This document shows, one piece after another, positions 1 to 7,900 of a DNA stretch of 27,901 nt. This DNA is from CAZTXD01 sp964617995 (GTDB lineage: Bacteria; Actinomycetota; Acidimicrobiia; Spongiisociales; ZC4RG35). The translations under genes were made by a program, and so were the position numbers. The stretch is from assembly GCA_964617995.1 (NCBI GenBank), contig CAZTXD010000036.1:1-27901 (forward strand). Reading direction: 5' to 3'. The notes under the pieces were generated by a model. The model was not told the DNA's origin and did not search any database. It saw nothing but the letters and a program-made list of their open reading frames with translations. The number at the start of each line of letters is the position of its first letter. Positions within the stretch are counted from its first letter, which is position 1.

Positions 1-2061
1 ACCCTGCCAGGGCATGAACGCCACCAGCAGGTTGCGCCCGAGGGCGAGCTCCCCGTCCTCGGTGGAGGGGCCGTCGGCGAGGACGTCTCCCACCTTCACG
101 TTGTCGCCTTCACGCACCAGGGGCTTCTGGTTCATGCAGGTCCCCTGGTTGGAGCGTTCGAACTTGTCGAGGACGAAGGTGTGCTTGCGGTTGGCGCCCT
201 TCTCCTTGACCACGATTTCCCGTCCACTCACCTCGACCACCTCACCATCGATGGGCGAGACGACCATGTCGCCGGAGTCCTGGGCGGCGCGTCGCTCCAC
301 ACCGGTGCCAACGAGCGGCGCATCGGCGGTCAACAAGGGGACCGCCTGGCGCTGCATGTTCGAGCCCATCAGGGCCCGGTTGGCGTCGTCGTGCTCCAGG
401 AAGGGAATCAGGGCGGTCGACACCGAGACGATCTGCTTGGGCGACACGTCCATGTAGTCGACGCGGTCGGAGGGGATGGTGTCGACCTCGCCTCCGGCGG
501 CCCGCACCAGTACCCGCTCGTTGCGGAACGAGCCGTCGGGGTTGAGCGGGGCATTGGCCTGGGCGATGACGAAACGCTCCTCCTCGGTGGCCGTGAGAAA
601 CTCGATCTGGGTGCTGACCTTCCCGTCGATGACCTTGCGGTAGGGCGTCTCTATGAAGCCGAACCGATTGACCCGGGCGAACGTGGCCAGGGAGCCGATC
701 AGGCCGATGTTGGGGCCTTCGGGTGTCTCGATAGGGCACATGCGTCCGTAGTGAGACGGATGGACGTCACGGACCTCGAACCCGGCGCGCTCGCGGCTGA
801 GACCACCCGGACCGAGCGCCGACAGACGCCGGCGGTGGGTGAGCCCGGCCAGGGGGTTGGGTTGGTCCATGAACTGGCTGAGCTGGCTGGTGCCGAAGAA
901 CTCCTTGATCGAAGCAGTCACCGGCCGGATGTTGATGAGGCTCTGTGGGGTGATCGCATCGGGATCCTGAGTCGTCATTCTCTCCTTCACGACCCGCTCC
1001 AGCCGGCTCAGGCCAACCCGAACCTGGTTCTGGATGAGCTCGCCGACGGTGCGAATGCGCCGGTTCCCGAAGTGATCGATGTCGTCGGTACGCACGTCGA
1101 TCTCGTTCCCCTGATGCGTCACGAATGTCCGCTCCCCCGCGTGCAGCGCTACCAGGTATTTGATGGTGTCGACGATGTCCTCGTCGCGCAGGAGCTGGAG
1201 GCCGTCGGTCCGGTAGTCGTCGGGCGACTCCTCACGGAACTTCTGGCTCACCTTGTAGCGTCCGACCCGGGTGAGGTCGTAGCGTTTGGGGTTGCGGAAC
1301 AGAGTCTGGATGAGGCCGCGGGCGGACTCCACGGTGGTGGGCTCACCGGGACGCAGCTTGCGGTAGAGGTCGATCAACGCCTCGTCGCGATCGGCGGCCG
1401 GGTCACGATCGATCGTGTTGCGGATCGACTCGGCGCCGCCGAACAGCTCGAGGATCTCCTCATCGGTCTCCGCGATGCCCAGCGCGCGCAGGAATGCCGA
1501 CACGTACTGACGGCGCTTGCGGTCGACACGGACACCGATCGTGTCGCGCTTGTCGGTGTCGAACTCGAGCCATGCTCCTCGACCCGGGATGATCTTGCCC
1601 GAGTAGATGATTCGGTCGGAGGTCTTGTCCTTGGCCGAGTCGAAATAGACCCCCGGCGAGCGAACGAGCTGGGAGACGATGACCCGTTCGGTGCCGTTGA
1701 TGATGAACACCCCCTTGTCGGTCATCATCGGGAAGTCCCCCAGGAACACCTGCTGCTCCTTGATCTCACCGGTGGACTTGTTCATGAAGCGGGCGGTGAC
1801 AAAGAGGGGCTTGGCGTAGTTGGCGTCGCGCTCCTTGCACTCCTCGATGCTCATCGTCTCGTCGCCGAAGCGATGATCGGCCAGCTCGAGGGCCAGCGAA
1901 CCGGTGAAGTCCTCGATCGGGCTGATCTCGTCGAAGATCTCCTTCAGTCCCTCGTCGAGGAACCACTGGAAGGAGTCGTGCTGGACGGCGAGCAGGTCCG
2001 GCAACGGCAGGACCTCGGGAATCTTGCCAAACGAGAGACGTTCAGCGACGCGCGAAGCCAA
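1..2061 (-). CDS. rpoB: RNA polymerase beta subunit, N-terminal part (cut by window edge)
   Basis: Beta subunit of RNA polymerase, the catalytic core for transcription. Only the first 687 codons lie here; family length is roughly 1,150-1,200 residues, so the C-terminal part and probably rpoC lie to the left. The frame is open throughout. Landmarks read on the minus strand: N-terminal SFGKIPEVLPLPDLL, the rifampicin region (GTSQLSQFMDQPNPL, then THRRRLSALGPGG) near residues 385-412, and RMCPIETPEGPNIGLIGSL just after it. The start is TTG at 2061, chosen because AAGGAGG lies 5 nt upstream (2067-2073) and the protein aligns with other actinobacterial RpoB from there. Residues matching E. coli Q513, D516, H526 and S531 are the sensitive-type residues; position 518 is Pro instead of Asn. 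Identification is certain. Confidence 0.98.
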   Translation of the reverse strand, partial: MASRVAERLSFGKIPEVLPLPDLLAVQHDSFQWFLDEGLKEIFDEISPIEDFTGSLALELADHRFGDETMSIEECKERDANYAKPLFVTARFMNKSTGEIKEQQVFLGDFPMMTDKGVFIINGTERVIVSQLVRSPGVYFDSAKDKTSDRIIYSGKIIPGRGAWLEFDTDKRDTIGVRVDRKRRQYVSAFLRALGIAETDEEILELFGGAESIRNTIDRDPAADRDEALIDLYRKLRPGEPTTVESARGLIQTLFRNPKRYDLTRVGRYKVSQKFREESPDDYRTDGLQLLRDEDIVDTIKYLVALHAGERTFVTHQGNEIDVRTDDIDHFGNRRIRTVGELIQNQVRVGLSRLERVVKERMTTQDPDAITPQSLINIRPVTASIKEFFGTSQLSQFMDQPNPLAGLTHRRRLSALGPGGLSRERAGFEVRDVHPSHYGRMCPIETPEGPNIGLIGSLATFARVNRFGFIETPYRKVIDGKVSTQIEFLTATEEERFVIAQANAPLNPDGSFRNERVLVRAAGGEVDTIPSDRVDYMDVSPKQIVSVSTALIPFLEHDDANRALMGSNMQRQAVPLLTADAPLVGTGVERRAAQDSGDMVVSPIDGEVVEVSGREIVVKEKGANRKHTFVLDKFERSNQGTCMNQKPLVREGDNVKVGDVLADGPSTEDGELALGRNLLVAFMPWQG

Positions 2062-2066
2062 AGGAG

Positions 2067-2073
2067 CCTCCTT
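2067..2073 (-). promoter_or_regulatory. Ribosome binding site deciding the rpoB TTG start
   Basis: AAGGAGG on the minus strand, 5 nt before TTG at 2061. There is no ATG or GTG in a better position, so this site fixes the unusual start codon. Confidence 0.8.
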
Positions 2074-2126
2074 GAGAGCCGACGAAATGGGCGAGCCTGA
2101 TGGCAGACGGGGTACGCAGAGAGCGC

Positions 2127-2156
2127 ATGCTAACACACGCGCAAGCAGTGACGCAA
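2127..2156 (-). promoter_or_regulatory. Candidate proximal rpoB promoter
   Basis: On the minus strand, TTGCGT (2151-2156) and TAGCAT (2127-2132) are separated by 18 nt. The -35 is a partial match (3 of 6) and the -10 fits TANNNT. A start near 2120 would give a leader of about 59 nt. Weaker than the distal site. Confidence 0.4.
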
Positions 2157-2174
2157 GCGGCGCCACTCAACTCG

Positions 2175-2190
2175 ACCGGCTCCCGCCGGT
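2175..2190 (-). other. Small hairpin in the rpoB leader
   Basis: Inverted repeat ACCGGC-GGGA-GCCGGT on the minus strand: a 6-bp GC stem closed by a GGGA (GNRA-type) tetraloop. It lies in the transcript expected from the distal rpoB promoter. Role unknown. Confidence 0.4.
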
Positions 2191-2250
2191 GAGCCTACCG
2201 CCGCTCCGTTACCCGGGCGTCGAAGCCTCCGGGCCGGATGGCTGACGGGC

Positions 2251-2280
2251 ATCCTATCGCGCGATCGCGAAATCCGTCAA
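2251..2280 (-). promoter_or_regulatory. Probable distal rpoB promoter (sigma-A type)
   Basis: On the minus strand, TTGACG (2275-2280) and TAGGAT (2251-2256) are separated by 18 nt, a good match to the housekeeping TTGACA/TANNNT pattern. A start near 2244 would give a leader of about 180 nt before the TTG codon. Confidence 0.65.
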
Positions 2281-2302
2281 GAGTCCGGCGGACCTGTCCG
2301 CA

Positions 2303-2352
2303 GTTCTCGGTCTGCGGTCGTCCATTCTCGGTTGTCGTTGAACCGAGAACCG
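2303..2352. repeat. Degenerate heptamer repeat, copy 1, with hairpin
   Basis: Run of 7-bp units such as CGGTCTG, CGGTCGT, CGGTTGT. The right half forms a perfect 9-bp stem, TTCTCGGTT (2325-2333) with AACCGAGAA (2341-2349), around a 7-nt loop. It sits just past the 3' end of the histidine kinase gene and before the rpoB promoter, so it may end kinase transcription. Confidence 0.6.
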
Positions 2353-2378
2353 TGGGCGTCCCCTCTCACGCCCGACCG

Positions 2379-4109
2379 TCAGCCTCGGGCGTGCTCGAGC
2401 TGGGCGCGGCGCTGCTCGTGCGCGCCCGAGTCGGCCCGTCCGATGAGAGTCATGCTGAAGCAGGCTCCGCCCAGCCTCTCCGAGCGGCGATAGCTCACCG
2501 TCCCCTGATGCGCCCGGGCCAGCATCGCCACGATCGCCAGACCGATTCCGGAGCCAGGAACACCGGCGTTGTAGCGGTGCGAACCCCGCTCGAACCGATC
2601 CCAGATGATCACCTCGTAGCGCTTGGGGACGCCGGGGCCGTCGTCGTGGACCTCGAAGATCACGTCGTTGCCGCTCCGCCTGCCCACCACCAGTCGGTTG
2701 GGGCCGCCGTAGCGAGCCGCGTTCGTGAGCAGATTCACCAGGATCTGCTGGATCCGGTTGGGATCGAAGAATCCGGTGAGGCCCGGCTCGACCTCGACGG
2801 TCACCCCCGGCCCCGAGTCGATATCCAGCGAGGCCACGGCGGAGCCGACGACCGACTCCACGTCCACCAGCCTCTGCTTGAGCTGGAGATCGGGCTCGGA
2901 CCGGTTGAGCATCACCAGGTCGGAGACGATTCCGGCCATGTAGCTCGCCTGCTGGTTGACGACTCCCATCATCTCTTCCCGCACTTCCCGTTCGATGTGC
3001 TGGTCCGGGTCGGTGAGGATGTCGAGGAAGCCCACCATGGCGGTCAGGGGTGTCCGCAGCTCATGGGAGATGGAAGAGACCAGAGCCGACCGCTGCTGCT
3101 CGACGAGCTCCCGGGTCTCGCGGATCGCCAGGCCCTGACGGATGATGATCAGCAGCACGACCAACAGCGCTCCCACGAACACCTCGATCGTCTCCTGGTC
3201 GCCGGTTTCGGCGACGATTCTCTGCACCAGCATCCCGATGAGGGCGATGGCGGCCCCGTAGGGCGCAACCATCGACCACCAGGGGGTGCGCCGTTCGGCG
3301 TACTCGCGGGCGGGAGGGGGATTCTGGAGGCTGAGCCCGGCGGCGAGAAAGGCGATGATCGCCAGCAGGAAGAGGGGATAGACCGGATCGGCGTCGCTGA
3401 ACGACTGCCCGAGGCCCCGATCCAGGTAGAGGAGGTCGGCCACCGCCTGGGCGACGAAACCCGCCCCAATCAGCAGTACCCGGGGATCGAAGCGCAGGGT
3501 GCTGCGGCGGAGGGTCACAACCGTTACGACCACGAGGGTGGCGACGTCTATGAGCGGATAGGCGGTGCCGATGATCACCTCGAATGGTGAGAGGTCCTGG
3601 ACCCGGTCGAGGATGCCGCGCAGGAACCATTCCCAGGTGACGATGGCCAGCGACACCGATCCCACCAGGCCATCGAGAACGATGCGCATCCGCCGGATCG
3701 AGCCTCCCTGGAGATGCGGCAGGATCCAGAGGCCGGTCAGGGTGGCGATGTAGGCGACGATGAAGAAGATGTCCAGCGGGCCGAAGGCGGGGATGTCGTA
3801 TCCGGCGGCGAATGCCAGGGCGAAGGAAAGGAGACCGGCCGCGACTACCAGGAAGGCGATGCCCATCAGCCTCCAGGCCAGTCGTTCCCGCCCCTCGTAG
3901 GCACTCGAGCCTCGGGTGAAGAGCCACGCACTCACGAGGTATCCCACCAGCATGAAGGGGATCCCCAGGTTGTCGCCCGTGTCCGGCCAGATCGCCGTGA
4001 CGGCGGCCGCACCGGCCACGAGGGTGATGGCCACCAACACGAACGCTCTCAGACCACGCGTCGGTCCTCTTGCAATCACCCGTTCTTGATCGGCTCGGGT
4101 GCCGATCAA
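2379..4109 (-). CDS. Ten-helix membrane sensor histidine kinase
   Basis: Two-component sensor kinase of 576 residues. Residues about 21-330 hold ten hydrophobic segments (near 21-40, 49-65, 80-104, 113-130, 143-163, 180-200, 211-229, 242-260, 281-300, 308-328) and no obvious periplasmic sensor domain. The kinase core follows: H-box SISHELRTPLTAM with phosphorylated His349, N-box NLLTNAARYG (Asn463), G1 DDGPGVP (about 489-495), F-box IWDRFERG and G2 GSGIGLAI. There is no receiver domain and no response regulator in the window. It lies 8 nt after the alpha-oxoamine synthase stop, so the two are probably co-transcribed. Start is uncertain: TTG at 4109, or GTG at 4079; neither has a strong ribosome site. 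The helical region resembles the membrane part of some actinobacterial GGDEF/EAL proteins more than a named sensor domain (from memory). The ligand is unknown. Confidence 0.9.
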   Translation of the reverse strand: MIGTRADQERVIARGPTRGLRAFVLVAITLVAGAAAVTAIWPDTGDNLGIPFMLVGYLVSAWLFTRGSSAYEGRERLAWRLMGIAFLVVAAGLLSFALAFAAGYDIPAFGPLDIFFIVAYIATLTGLWILPHLQGGSIRRMRIVLDGLVGSVSLAIVTWEWFLRGILDRVQDLSPFEVIIGTAYPLIDVATLVVVTVVTLRRSTLRFDPRVLLIGAGFVAQAVADLLYLDRGLGQSFSDADPVYPLFLLAIIAFLAAGLSLQNPPPAREYAERRTPWWSMVAPYGAAIALIGMLVQRIVAETGDQETIEVFVGALLVVLLIIIRQGLAIRETRELVEQQRSALVSSISHELRTPLTAMVGFLDILTDPDQHIEREVREEMMGVVNQQASYMAGIVSDLVMLNRSEPDLQLKQRLVDVESVVGSAVASLDIDSGPGVTVEVEPGLTGFFDPNRIQQILVNLLTNAARYGGPNRLVVGRRSGNDVIFEVHDDGPGVPKRYEVIIWDRFERGSHRYNAGVPGSGIGLAIVAMLARAHQGTVSYRRSERLGGACFSMTLIGRADSGAHEQRRAQLEHARG

Positions 4110-4117
4110 ATGAAGAG

Positions 4118-5413
4118 CTAATCGATGGGGTGGGGATCGAGGATCACATCGGGAGCCTGCTCGATCTCGGTCAGGTCGACCACCGACTCGGGTGGGCCGA
4201 TCACCTCGGTGAAGTGGTGGGTGAGACTCTCGAGCATGGCCGTGATCTGCTCGGTGGTGTTGCGGAGCGTGTGCGTGAATCGGAGCCCGGCCATCCCCAC
4301 CGGGACCGCCGGGAAGGCCGAAACGTTGACATAGTGGCCGTCGTCGAGGACCCGCGCCGCTATCTCGAGCACCTTGTCGAAATCTCCCACCCGAATCAGC
4401 CAGATGGGCGTTCGCGCCCAGGACACCACCGGGAGCCGGTGAGCAGCGAGGAGGGTGGTCACGAGGTCGATCTGGGTTGCCATCCGCTCGCTCAACTCGG
4501 TGTGCTCCTCGGAGAGGTGGATGTCCGCCGCCGCCACCGCCGCCCCCAGGGTGGGCGGGTGGATGGGCCCGGAGAAGGTCATCGGCCCCCCGAGCTGCCG
4601 TACGGTGGTCGCCGCATCGGCGTCACCGAAGAAGAGCGCCGCCCCGCCGCTACCGAACGACTTGGCCAAACCCACCGCCACCACCATCCGCTCGTTCCAC
4701 GGCATGCCAGACAGCACATATCCCCGGCCGTGGAGACCGACCCAGGAGAACCCGTGGGCGTCGTCGAAGTAGACGTGGAGGTTCTCGAACGACTCCATCA
4801 AGTCGGAGATGTGGCCCAGCGGGGCCAAGTCACCGAACATGGAGTACACACCGTCGGCCAGGTACCAGATCCGTCGATGTCGCCCAGACATCTCCGCGAC
4901 GGCCGTGTGGAGGGCGTCGGTGTCGTTGTGGGCAACAGAGCGCACCGGGATCCCCCGACCCGCCAGCACTTGCACCGTCAGCTGAAGGGAAGCATGTGAA
5001 TGCGAGTCCAGCACAACGGCGTCGCCGTCGCCGACGAGGGTCGGGAGGCACGAGAGATGACCCAGCGTCGTGGTGGCGGGGAGGACGACGCCGGGCGCAT
5101 CCGTCATGGCGGCGAAACGTTCCTCGAGCTGCTCGTAGAGGTCGATGGAGGCGTAGACCTGCGATGACGAGTAGAGGGGCCCGAAGACCGCCACCGCCCG
5201 GGTCGCGGCCGACTTCAAGCGGTCGTCCACTGCCAGCCCCAGATAGGAGCAGTTGCCGAAGTTGGCTACCGGCCGATCGCCGATGCGGATCACCGACCCA
5301 TCACCCACCCCCGTGAAGTGGATGCCGGTCAGCCCGGCGTCGGTGGACCTGTCGGCGTGGCGGCGGAAGAGGCGCATCAACCTCTCGTGCTGGGAAGCCG
5401 TTCCGGCTCGCAT
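4118..5413 (-). CDS. Alpha-oxoamine synthase family PLP enzyme (KAPA synthase / CqsA-like)
   Basis: PLP enzyme of 431 residues in the fold-type I alpha-oxoamine synthase family, which joins an amino acid and an acyl-thioester with loss of CO2 (8-amino-7-oxononanoate synthase, serine palmitoyltransferase, autoinducer synthases CqsA/LqsA). Visible motifs: NCSYLGL near 54-60, SHSHAS (His140), FDDAHG (216-221), and LAKSFGSGG with PLP lysine Lys251. The lysine context LAKSF is closer to CqsA (LAKTF) than to BioF (LGKA), judged from memory. The usual substrate loop is replaced by YSSSQVYASIDLYEQLE. No other biotin gene is present. Start is ATG 5413, with GAGGAGA about 9 nt upstream; the frame stays open to 5665 but that extension is low-complexity and unlike the family. 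The next gene, 8 nt downstream, is a membrane histidine kinase. The substrate cannot be read from sequence alone. Confidence 0.85.
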   Translation of the reverse strand: MRAGTASQHERLMRLFRRHADRSTDAGLTGIHFTGVGDGSVIRIGDRPVANFGNCSYLGLAVDDRLKSAATRAVAVFGPLYSSSQVYASIDLYEQLEERFAAMTDAPGVVLPATTTLGHLSCLPTLVGDGDAVVLDSHSHASLQLTVQVLAGRGIPVRSVAHNDTDALHTAVAEMSGRHRRIWYLADGVYSMFGDLAPLGHISDLMESFENLHVYFDDAHGFSWVGLHGRGYVLSGMPWNERMVVAVGLAKSFGSGGAALFFGDADAATTVRQLGGPMTFSGPIHPPTLGAAVAAADIHLSEEHTELSERMATQIDLVTTLLAAHRLPVVSWARTPIWLIRVGDFDKVLEIAARVLDDGHYVNVSAFPAVPVGMAGLRFTHTLRNTTEQITAMLESLTHHFTEVIGPPESVVDLTEIEQAPDVILDPHPID

Positions 5414-5659
5414 GTGGCTCGTCTCCTCGGATACGGGACACACCGGGCCCGACGGCCCTCCCGAGAGGGCGGACCCATGGCCCTTCCCAGCCCCGCCGGG
5501 CGGTGCCGTCCGACTGTCATGTCGTCGCCCTGTCCAGCGCAACCCACCGCGTGACTGTCCCTGTCTCTTGTTGCCCATCACGCGGCGGTGGTCGGCCCCC
5601 GAGGGTAGCCAGTGAGACGGGCCGGGCGGGGAATTGCCACTTTGACGCGGAGCCCTCAA

Positions 5660-5665
5660 TAGCAT
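5660..5665 (+). promoter_or_regulatory. -10 box for a probable leaderless mRNA (VanW gene)
   Basis: TAGCAT, then 6 nt (CCCGGG), then ATG 5672. There is no Shine-Dalgarno sequence. No convincing -35 is seen. The remainder of the 258-nt gap between the divergent genes (5414-5671) shows no gene or clear operator. Confidence 0.45.
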
Positions 5666-5671
5666 CCCGGG

Positions 5672-7357
5672 ATGCCTGCAGACTCGCGCTGGCGTGTGAT
5701 GAGACGTGTTCTCATAGGGATCCTCGTGCTCGCGGCCACCCTCGTGGCCGGCGTGGCGGGTGCCTATGCGCTCGACACGCGTGGCGAGCCCACCACGATC
5801 CGCGGGTTGGTCATCGATGGCGAGCGCGCCGGCGCCATGAGCACCACCCAGCTGGGAGAAGTGATCGCCCGCATAGTGGGCGAGGTGGAGGCGCGGTCTG
5901 TGCGGATAGATCTACCCGACGGACCCCGTGTCCTGGAGGCGAGGGAACTGGGGATCTCCCTCGACGAACAGGACCTGGAACGTCGCGCCCTCGTTGCAGG
6001 CAAGGAGGGCACGACCTTCGATCGCATACGCAGGTGGCTGGCCTCGTTCACCAACGAGAGCACGGTGGGCTACGCCCTCACCTTCGACCGGCAGAAGGCG
6101 GCCGACCTCGTGGCATCCTTCGAGGGCCTGGTGGTCGAGGAGCCGATGGAGCCCCGCCTCGTCCTCGGCTCCGATCAGGAACTCGTAGTGCGACCCGGAA
6201 CCGATGGACTCCGCGTCGACGAGGAAGCCATCGTCGCCCGCCTCGCCGACCAGGTCGACATGGGGAGTCCCCTGGAGGTGGAGGCGACGACAGCGCCCCT
6301 TCCTCCCGTCGTCGACGACAGCGAGCTCCAGGAAGTGGCGGACCATCTCAACGCCCTCACCGAGGGTGGTGCCACCCTTCGGGTGGCGGACGAGGAGCGG
6401 TCTCTCACGGCCTCCGCCCTGAGGGTGAGGCTCGATGTGGACAACAGGGATGGTGTGCCCGACCCCGCCTTCGACCTCGACTCACTCCAGCGCCTGATCG
6501 AGCACCTGTTCGGAGACTTGGTGGACGGCGGAACCGACCCGGTCTTCGATGTGGTCGACGACGAGCCGGTGTTGGTGGAGGCCGGCCGGCTTCCGGTGGA
6601 ATGCTGTCGGGAGGACGCGGCCGAGACGGTGGCAGCGGCGATACTGGCCGACCGGCCCGGCCCCATCAGAGTCGAGCCCAGAGAGACCGACGACCCGCGT
6701 CGAATCGAGTGGGCGGCAGGAGAGGGTGTCGTGGAGAAGGTGGCCGAGTTCACCACCGAGCACAACTGCTGCGAGGCACGCGTATCCAACATCCAGCGCT
6801 TCGCCGATCTGGTGCGGGGGATCTATCTCACCCCGGGTGAATCCGTTTCCCTCAACGAGCACGTCGGAGAGCGAACCCGGGACAAGGGCTTCGTCCCGGC
6901 CGGGACGATCCTCTCGGGGCATCTGGTGCCCACGGTGGGAGGCGGGGTGTCGCAGTTCGCCACCACCATGTTCAACGCTGCCTTCTTCGCCGGTTTCGAC
7001 TTCGTCGACTACCAGAGCCACTCGATCTACTTCAGTCGATACCCCTACGGGAGGGAGGCCACCATCTCGTGGCCGCTACCCGACCTCGAGTTCGAGAACA
7101 CGACCGATCACCCGGCATTGATCTGGACGTCCTACACCGACACGTCCATAACGGTGTCGATCTACTCGACCAAGTCCGTGGAGGTGGAGCAGGTCGGACA
7201 GGAGGTGAGCAGCGCCCGTCTGTGCACCCGCGTGGACACCTTTCGTCTCCGCACCTACGACGACGGCCGCGAGGTGGAGGATTCGGTCTTCGCCACCTAT
7301 CGGCCCGCCGAGGGACTCGACTGCAATGGGAACCCGACCGAGCGGCCGAACCTGTGA
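5672..7357 (+). CDS. Membrane-anchored VanW-domain protein with peptidoglycan-binding-like region
   Basis: Cell-envelope protein of 561 residues. An N-terminal membrane segment (about 11-30, RRVLIGILVLAATLVAGVAG) probably anchors it, with the rest outside the cell. Residues about 40-340 look like the repeated alpha/beta modules that precede VanW domains (PG_binding_4 type). The VanW domain runs from about 370 to 510, with FADLVRGIYLTPGESVSLNEH, VPTVGGGVSQFATTMFNAAF and SIYFSRYPYGREATISWP as typical landmarks (each read directly). VanW proteins occur in vancomycin-resistance clusters and widely elsewhere; their biochemical role is not settled. Start ATG 5672 is preceded at 6 nt by TAGCAT, fitting a leaderless transcript; ATG 5699 is possible but would leave fewer residues before the membrane segment. 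Divergent from the synthase gene. Not evidence of vancomycin resistance by itself. Confidence 0.9.
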   Translation: MPADSRWRVMRRVLIGILVLAATLVAGVAGAYALDTRGEPTTIRGLVIDGERAGAMSTTQLGEVIARIVGEVEARSVRIDLPDGPRVLEARELGISLDEQDLERRALVAGKEGTTFDRIRRWLASFTNESTVGYALTFDRQKAADLVASFEGLVVEEPMEPRLVLGSDQELVVRPGTDGLRVDEEAIVARLADQVDMGSPLEVEATTAPLPPVVDDSELQEVADHLNALTEGGATLRVADEERSLTASALRVRLDVDNRDGVPDPAFDLDSLQRLIEHLFGDLVDGGTDPVFDVVDDEPVLVEAGRLPVECCREDAAETVAAAILADRPGPIRVEPRETDDPRRIEWAAGEGVVEKVAEFTTEHNCCEARVSNIQRFADLVRGIYLTPGESVSLNEHVGERTRDKGFVPAGTILSGHLVPTVGGGVSQFATTMFNAAFFAGFDFVDYQSHSIYFSRYPYGREATISWPLPDLEFENTTDHPALIWTSYTDTSITVSIYSTKSVEVEQVGQEVSSARLCTRVDTFRLRTYDDGREVEDSVFATYRPAEGLDCNGNPTERPNL

Positions 7358-7365
7358 GGAACTGG

Positions 7366-7414
7366 GGTCGTCGGTTGTCGGCCATGCTGATGACCGACAA
7401 CCGAGAACCGAGCC
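7366..7414. terminator. Heptamer repeat copy 2 forming a bidirectional hairpin
   Basis: TCGGTTGTCGG (7371-7381) pairs perfectly over 11 bp with CCGACAACCGA (7394-7404) around a 12-nt loop. On the minus strand it reads as consecutive heptamers CGGTTCT, CGGTTGT, CGGTCAT. It fills the gap between two convergent genes, where a two-way terminator is expected, but there is no U tract. Confidence 0.5.
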
Positions 7415-7420
7415 GGACGA

Positions 7421-7900
7421 TCAGATGTCGCGCCGCCGGCGAGACGAGATGACGCCGGTGTCGAAGCCGGCCAGATGGAGGCCTCCGGCGAAGCGAGCGT
7501 GCTCGATCTTGAGGCAGCGGTCCTGAACCACCTCCAGGCCCGCCTCGACGGCTCGGGCCGCTGCCTCCTCGTTGCGGAGGCCGAGCTGGAACCACACCAC
7601 CCTGGCGCCCACCGCGATCGCCTCCTCGACGACGCCGGGCAGATCCTCGGGGCGTCGGAAGCAGTCGACGATATCGGGAATCTCGGGGAGATCGGCGAGC
7701 GTGGGGTAGCTCTTCAACCCCAGGACTTCCTCGTAGTTGGGGTTGACCGGGTAGATGCGCAGGTCGGTGCGCGTCAGATAGGTCGCCACGAAGTTGGAGG
7801 AACGGAGGGGATTGGCCGAGACGCCTACCAGTGCGGCGGAGCGCGCCTGGGAGATCATGCGGAGCCGATCTCGAGGGGAGGCTTCGGTGACGACCGTCAT
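7421..7900 (-). CDS. CoA-binding domain protein (YccU-like)
   Basis: Small cytoplasmic protein of 159 residues with a Rossmann-like CoA-binding fold. Motifs: AALVGVSANPLRSSN near residues 22-36 (the phosphate-binding loop of the family), YPVNPNYEEVLGLKSYPTL, then VDCFRRPEDLP and VVWFQLGLRNEEAA. This is the pattern of stand-alone CoA_binding_2 proteins related to the N-terminal domain of succinyl-CoA synthetase. Its ATG overlaps the stop of the upstream sulfhydrylase gene (ATGA), so the two are translationally coupled. CoA-binding proteins next to metY-type genes recur in bacteria (from memory), suggesting a link to sulfur or acyl-homoserine metabolism, but the molecular role is unknown. Length is normal for the family. 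Confidence 0.9.
   Translation of the reverse strand: MTVVTEASPRDRLRMISQARSAALVGVSANPLRSSNFVATYLTRTDLRIYPVNPNYEEVLGLKSYPTLADLPEIPDIVDCFRRPEDLPGVVEEAIAVGARVVWFQLGLRNEEAAARAVEAGLEVVQDRCLKIEHARFAGGLHLAGFDTGVISSRRRRDI

Noticed and set aside
181..2100. Long plus-strand reading frame of 639 codons
   Set aside because: Antisense to rpoB, whose minus-strand translation is unmistakable over the same span.
2238..3590. Plus-strand reading frame of 450 codons
   Set aside because: Antisense to the histidine kinase, which has all catalytic boxes; the plus product is low-complexity.
4118..5413. Assignment of the synthase as bioF
   Set aside because: No biotin genes nearby, lysine context and substrate loop differ from BioF; left at family level.
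5414..5665. N-terminal extension of the alpha-oxoamine synthase
   Set aside because: No family similarity, biased composition, and ATG 5413 has a good GAGGAGA ribosome site.
5672..7357. VanW gene as evidence of vancomycin resistance
   Set aside because: No vanHAX or vanRS-like genes are near; VanW domains are widespread in non-resistant bacteria.
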